From Margaritispora aquatica (lineage: Eukaryota; Ascomycota; Leotiomycetes; Helotiales; Discinellaceae): 64,000 bases of DNA. A program made the position numbers and the translations under genes. The first letter of the stretch is position 1; every line of letters starts with the position of its first letter. Positions 60,095-64,000 of this stretch are shown one piece after another. The notes beneath the pieces are model-generated. The model made no database searches and was not told where the DNA came from. It saw nothing but the letters and a program-made list of their open reading frames with translations. The stretch lies in the NCBI GenBank assembly GCA_007644065.1, contig VJWN01000009.1, positions 744,001-808,000 of the forward strand. Reading direction: 5' to 3'.

Positions 60095-60983
60095 ATGGGG
60101 ATTCTCTCTAAGAAGAAACAAATCTCCCCTGTCCCAGATGCACCAGAGAATCGCAATACTACCTCTATGGATACTCCAGAAGGTGTCGTCATCGATACCA
60201 AATCGACTTCCATCGCCATAACTCTCAATCCTCCCCTTCACAAAGCCTTCGGCACACCCGTTCCTACCTCAGAATCCACCGCCAAAGATGTCCGCACCTG
60301 GCTTGCATCCTGGTTCGACACACATGGCATCGATGAATTCACGATCGACCCTTATGTTGTGCTGGCTAACCTCCCATGGACGGGCAAGAGCGTCTTGAGG
60401 CTCTCCATGGAGGAGATGGAGAGTCAGCTCGTCCTTGTTGGTTTGGACCCGTCGATTGTGGAACTTTTGGTTCGTGATCTGGTTGCTGCCATTGACTTGG
60501 ATGTAAGGTTTTCCTTTTGTTTTTGCTCATTTGATTTTTTTCTTGGGAGTGCGAAATGAGCATCGTGTAGTGGAAGTAGTGGAAGTAGTGTTGTGGGGAT
60601 GTGGGGGTAAGGTGGGGTAGCGTTGGAGGGGGAGTGACGGATACCTTACCCGACCTAATACTGACATTTTCAAGGACGAGATCAAATACACCCAAGCCTA
60701 CATCGATAAACCTCGCATCAATGACTCTCGCAACAAATTGCTCCCCAGCCCAGCAATCGTCTTGGCCATGATCTCTTTGTCACTCGCAATACGCGGTCTA
60801 GACATCTCCCTCGGAACCGAAGGCTATGCCTCTTTTATCCTGAGTCTCCTTTTCGTGCCATTGATCGCCCATTTTGCCTCGACGGCAGGCCAGAAGGAGC
60901 TCTTCATAGTCGATGAGCGCGTCAAGGTCGTTGTTGTGCCTAATGAGGATTATGTTATATCGGAAGTGATGAAGCAGAAGTAG
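60095..60983 (+). CDS. small membrane protein with WLxxWF domain, tandem copy B
   Basis: Exons 60095-60502 and 60675-60983 (GTAAGG...TTCAAG intron, phase 0); 238 aa. It has a polar N-terminus starting MGILSKKK, then the shared domain: DVRTWLASWFDTHG, LPWTGKSVLRLSMEE, LVLVGLDPS, matching copy A at WLxxWF, WxGxSV, the following R and E, and the spacing between them. The intron lies at the equivalent place, just after the domain. The second exon differs: two weaker hydrophobic helices (AIVLAMISLSLAIRGL, ASFILSLLFVPLIAHF) and a soluble end. The domain was duplicated while the membrane part diverged or was replaced. Function unknown. Confidence 0.8.
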
Positions 60984-61077
60984 ACTCTTGGCCGGTTTGG
61001 GGAATGTGTGTCTATCTACCTTATGGCGTTTGGTTGTTTTGTAGAAAGGGGTATCAGGATATATATAGGCGGATATT

Positions 61078-61362
61078 GTGGGGCTTGGAGTAGAGGACTG
61101 GCGCAACTTGATGGCCAAAGGCGTTATGGTTGATCATATCTTGAGAATCTGGAGACTTTCTTTCTTATATGTGGGGTTCGTGGGTTTGGATGCACTTATT
61201 ATACACTTCATTCTCAATATGGCGTATCTAGCAGGGCGTTGGACACATGGTTGGCTATTTATGGAAAAAGAAATCTTGGAAATCTACTTGAACTTGTTGT
61301 GGAGACATTCGGCATGTACCAGTGCACTCAGCCTGAGTTTCATTCGGAGTTTAGTCGGTTAA
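61078..61362 (+). pseudogene. possible fragment of a third WLxxWF-family membrane half
   Basis: An open frame of about 94 codons with a hydrophobic pair (LSFLYVGFVGLDALIIHFIL) followed by RWTHGWLFMEKEI. The spacing of GFV, the N-Y and the RW-W residues weakly resembles the membrane half encoded by exon 2 of the gene at 59012. It has no ATG in a good place and no upstream domain exon. It may be a remnant of a third copy or chance. Confidence 0.3.
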
Positions 61363-64000
61363 CTTGATTTTTGCCATTTTTTGCCGTTCACACTTATTGT
61401 GTCTATACTCTCTACTTACTAAATTCTTCTTCACTTCGCATTTACTTCTAAACTCAGCGAGCTGGACAAACAGTACATTGTTATTACATGTTACGGTTAA
61501 TATAAAGATCCACATGGATTTGCTTTTAGCTATGCCATTTCCATACACAACACGAAGTTCAAGATCTCTCTCTCTCTCTCTCACCCCTTCACATGATCTC
61601 TCGTTCACTCACTCCTCCTCTACCCACACACCAATCAATCCCCAGCACACGTTTCCGCTCACAAATACATGCTATGACTATGGCCATAGTAATTGCAGCC
61701 CACGAAACACGGTCTTCCGGGGCAGCCTTGCCGCGCGCATGTTGTTATTCCAATTTCGTTGACTCTGTGGCACTAAGATAAGTTGAGCTAATGGGTTAGC
61801 ATACCTGTGGGAATGAGAGGTTTTGAAGTGAGGCGCTGGTGATAGGATGGGTAGGAGGAGATCGAACGTAGTAAACGGTTCTGTTGGCTTGGAGGATCAT
61901 GTATAGGCATTTCCATTGCTTAGGCTTAGGCTGCTGGTGAAAAGAGTTAAGGAAGAATGGCATTTTGGCTGTGGAAGATGTGGATTATGTTTATGTTTTT
62001 CTGGATGCTTGGTTTAGGGTTTGAACAGTTGATGTTGTTTGACCTGCCGTGCGTTATTGAAAACAGTATTGCATGAGCAGAATGGTATTTATGGTGTTGT
62101 GGAAGTAGGACAATGTTGTTGCTTTTGATTCATAGCACGTCATTCTCGGGTCACTCAACGACTCATAGCACACTTGCAAGCCGATTATGGCCCACAGAGA
62201 GCGATTGCAATTGTACAGTGATACATAAATCACCCAGTGTCCGAACGACTTGACCACACTATTTGTCGCTTAGCTCACTTAGAAACATTTACATATATGA
62301 CGGTCTGTACTGTGTAGAGGATTTCTAAGTGGGGCGGAGTCAAGATAAAACTTGAATGTGATGAACTGGTAAGATAATAGTATAGTGGGAGCTAAGAAAA
62401 TCACGAGTGTTTCGTGACATATATACATTTTACCCATGGAATCAATGCAAATTTATTGAGGCATCAAATGTGAGGTGTTTTGAGGCTGTCAGAGTGAACA
62501 AGCAAAACTACCCTTTGTTTGGTAAGAGCTAGCGCCCTGGGTAAGATGATCAGAATAGATTTTTGGTTGAAGTCATCTAAATTACATGTGCTGATTATTT
62601 AATTTGGCATTATTTCATGATGTTACATCCAAAGCAAGCTGATTTCTTGTACAAGTTGTACCTTTTCTCAACCCCTCACTTCCCCTTTCCGACCAGTCCA
62701 GACTTTAAAGCAACGCCATTTCTACCGTAAGGCAATAATAGCTCCTCAACTTGACCTTTAAACCCATTCTTCGCAGTGTCTCCACGCCATCCAGCCAGAA
62801 TTTCAAAGTCTATTGCTCACCAATCCATGAAACATGCTCTACGGTAAGCCCAGGCTACAGATCAATGCTACGTCCTCCCTAGCATGAGACTATTCCCACG
62901 ATCATCAGAACCTTATTCATATCAAGCCTTCTTACTAGCTTTGAGATCTTACCTAGTAGCCTCATCTCCACTCAAACCATTTCCCTCAACTTGTACTTCA
63001 GAAATTCTTTCGGGACATCCTCATATGTCGCTTCTGGATCTTGGTCGAAATGAGCAGAGGAGTTCCGCGAGATTTCTTCAGGGACATGGTAATTGATGCC
63101 GAATAGGTGACCGCTGATACAGATCTTGTCTGTTCTGATAGATCTGTTGGAGATAGCTGACTTGTTGTTAGTTTGGTGGGAGGATGATTAGCTAGTTTTT
63201 GACGACATTTTGACCAATTTTCTAGAAGTCTTTTAGCTGAGAAATTAACGGAAGCCTTGGACAATGCTTTGTAGAGTCAGATATGAAAACGCGTGAATCT
63301 GCTTTTGGGGGTAAGTAGAAATTGAGACCCCTTTTTCCTGCTTCGCGAAGGCCCCTTTGATGTCAATTTTTTTTTAGTTATTACTGTGATTCACTTCAGT
63401 TGGTATGTTTTCCCTGTTAGTAGTGCTATTAAAACACGACATTCAACGACTCCTAAAACAACAGCATCCCTCTAGCCTTTTTTTTTCAGTTCGCGTCGTG
63501 GTTTATGACAAGCTCGACACAGCAAGTCTTCCAGTTGGTTCATGGCGCAAGACTGTCGAAATTTAGCATTGGTCTGGAAATTTCATTATTGACAGCTGCT
63601 CACTTCCAACTTCTTTTGAAATTATTTTCGAAGAACCATCTTATAGCACGTCCAAGTCTCTCCCATTTTTTTTCCTTTCACCTTCTCCGTTGCTTCTGCC
63701 TCTTTGCATCTTACCTGGCCTATTGCAATATTGTCCATGGTGTTGTTCTGTTGGTTGAGTGAGGTTATATCAAGCTTAGTGAGTTTAAGTTGACCACAAA
63801 GTTCTTCGATCTTCCAGTATTTAAGTTTTTGTATGAATATTGAAGTCGTTCATGCCTGGGTCACGGTCTGAAAATCTAATTCATGAGCCTCGGCGTGATG
63901 ATAATTGAACCACCCAAACATCAAGTTGACCATCATCTGTAGTGGTTCGTGATATTGACTACAGTCATTAGTCATTGATTATTTGTTTTCGAATGTGAAT
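61363..64000. other. long intergenic region to window end
   Basis: About 2.6 kb with no gene I can support. Frames at 62884-63096 and 63505-63762 show no domain and have skewed composition. Poly-T runs occur near 63369 and 63479. Confidence 0.5.
61565..61582. repeat. (TC)9 microsatellite
   Basis: Nine perfect TC units in non-coding sequence. Confidence 0.85.

Noticed and set aside
61363..64000. small genes at 62884-63096 and 63505-63762
   Set aside because: Short, low-complexity, lacking domains or introns that would extend them.

Overview
The window looks like a nuclear segment of a filamentous ascomycete (Pezizomycotina). Genes are split by short GT-AG introns of about 45-150 nt, often with CTAAC/CTAAT-type branch points. 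The families are typical of that group: HET-domain protein, Zn2Cys6 regulator with fungal-specific domain, cytochromes P450, DUF21-CBS protein, killer-toxin-like chitinase, LysM proteins. Relic DNA shows C-to-T / G-to-A stop codons of the kind produced by repeat-induced point mutation (RIP). A leotiomycete or related lineage is a guess from the gene mix only. I found no rRNA, tRNA, CRISPR or bacterial-type operon.

Layout. 0-10.5 kb: the 3' part of a P450, a GBD/FH3 formin-like protein without an FH2 domain, and a Zn2Cys6 regulator whose zinc cluster is split over four exons. 12-27 kb: a mixed block in which three genes look decayed (J-domain protein, NACHT-type N-terminus plus ubiquitin-like-domain protein, APH-type kinase) beside apparently intact genes (Cys-rich single-pass membrane protein, conserved membrane protein, short-chain dehydrogenase). 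28-34 kb: DUF21-CBS transporter-like protein, HET-domain protein and 2-oxoglutarate dioxygenase, followed by a scrap of Ty3/gypsy integrase with in-frame TAG codons.

35.3-47 kb is the most striking part. Two very large secreted proteins are encoded head to head across a 1.9 kb shared upstream region. One (about 1,510 aa, 12 exons, minus strand) joins a GH55 beta-1,3-glucanase, a LysM-protein module and a C-terminal CBM20. The other (about 1,279 aa, 12 exons, plus strand) is a GH18 chitinase of the killer-toxin-like subgroup with N-terminal CBM18-type modules. Together they would attack glucan and chitin of fungal cell walls and bind chitin; the pairing suggests one wall-remodelling or antagonism module.

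47-64 kb: a small conserved fungal protein; an alpha/beta hydrolase gene split by a 2,874 bp hAT transposon with an exact 8 bp target duplication and heavy RIP-like decay, while the host exons remain perfectly open; a complete second P450; an ankyrin protein; and a tandem pair of small two-exon membrane proteins sharing an unfamiliar WLxxWF-containing domain. The last 2.6 kb holds no gene I can support.

All gene models were built by eye from reading frames, splice consensus and family conservation; no alignment or database search was run.
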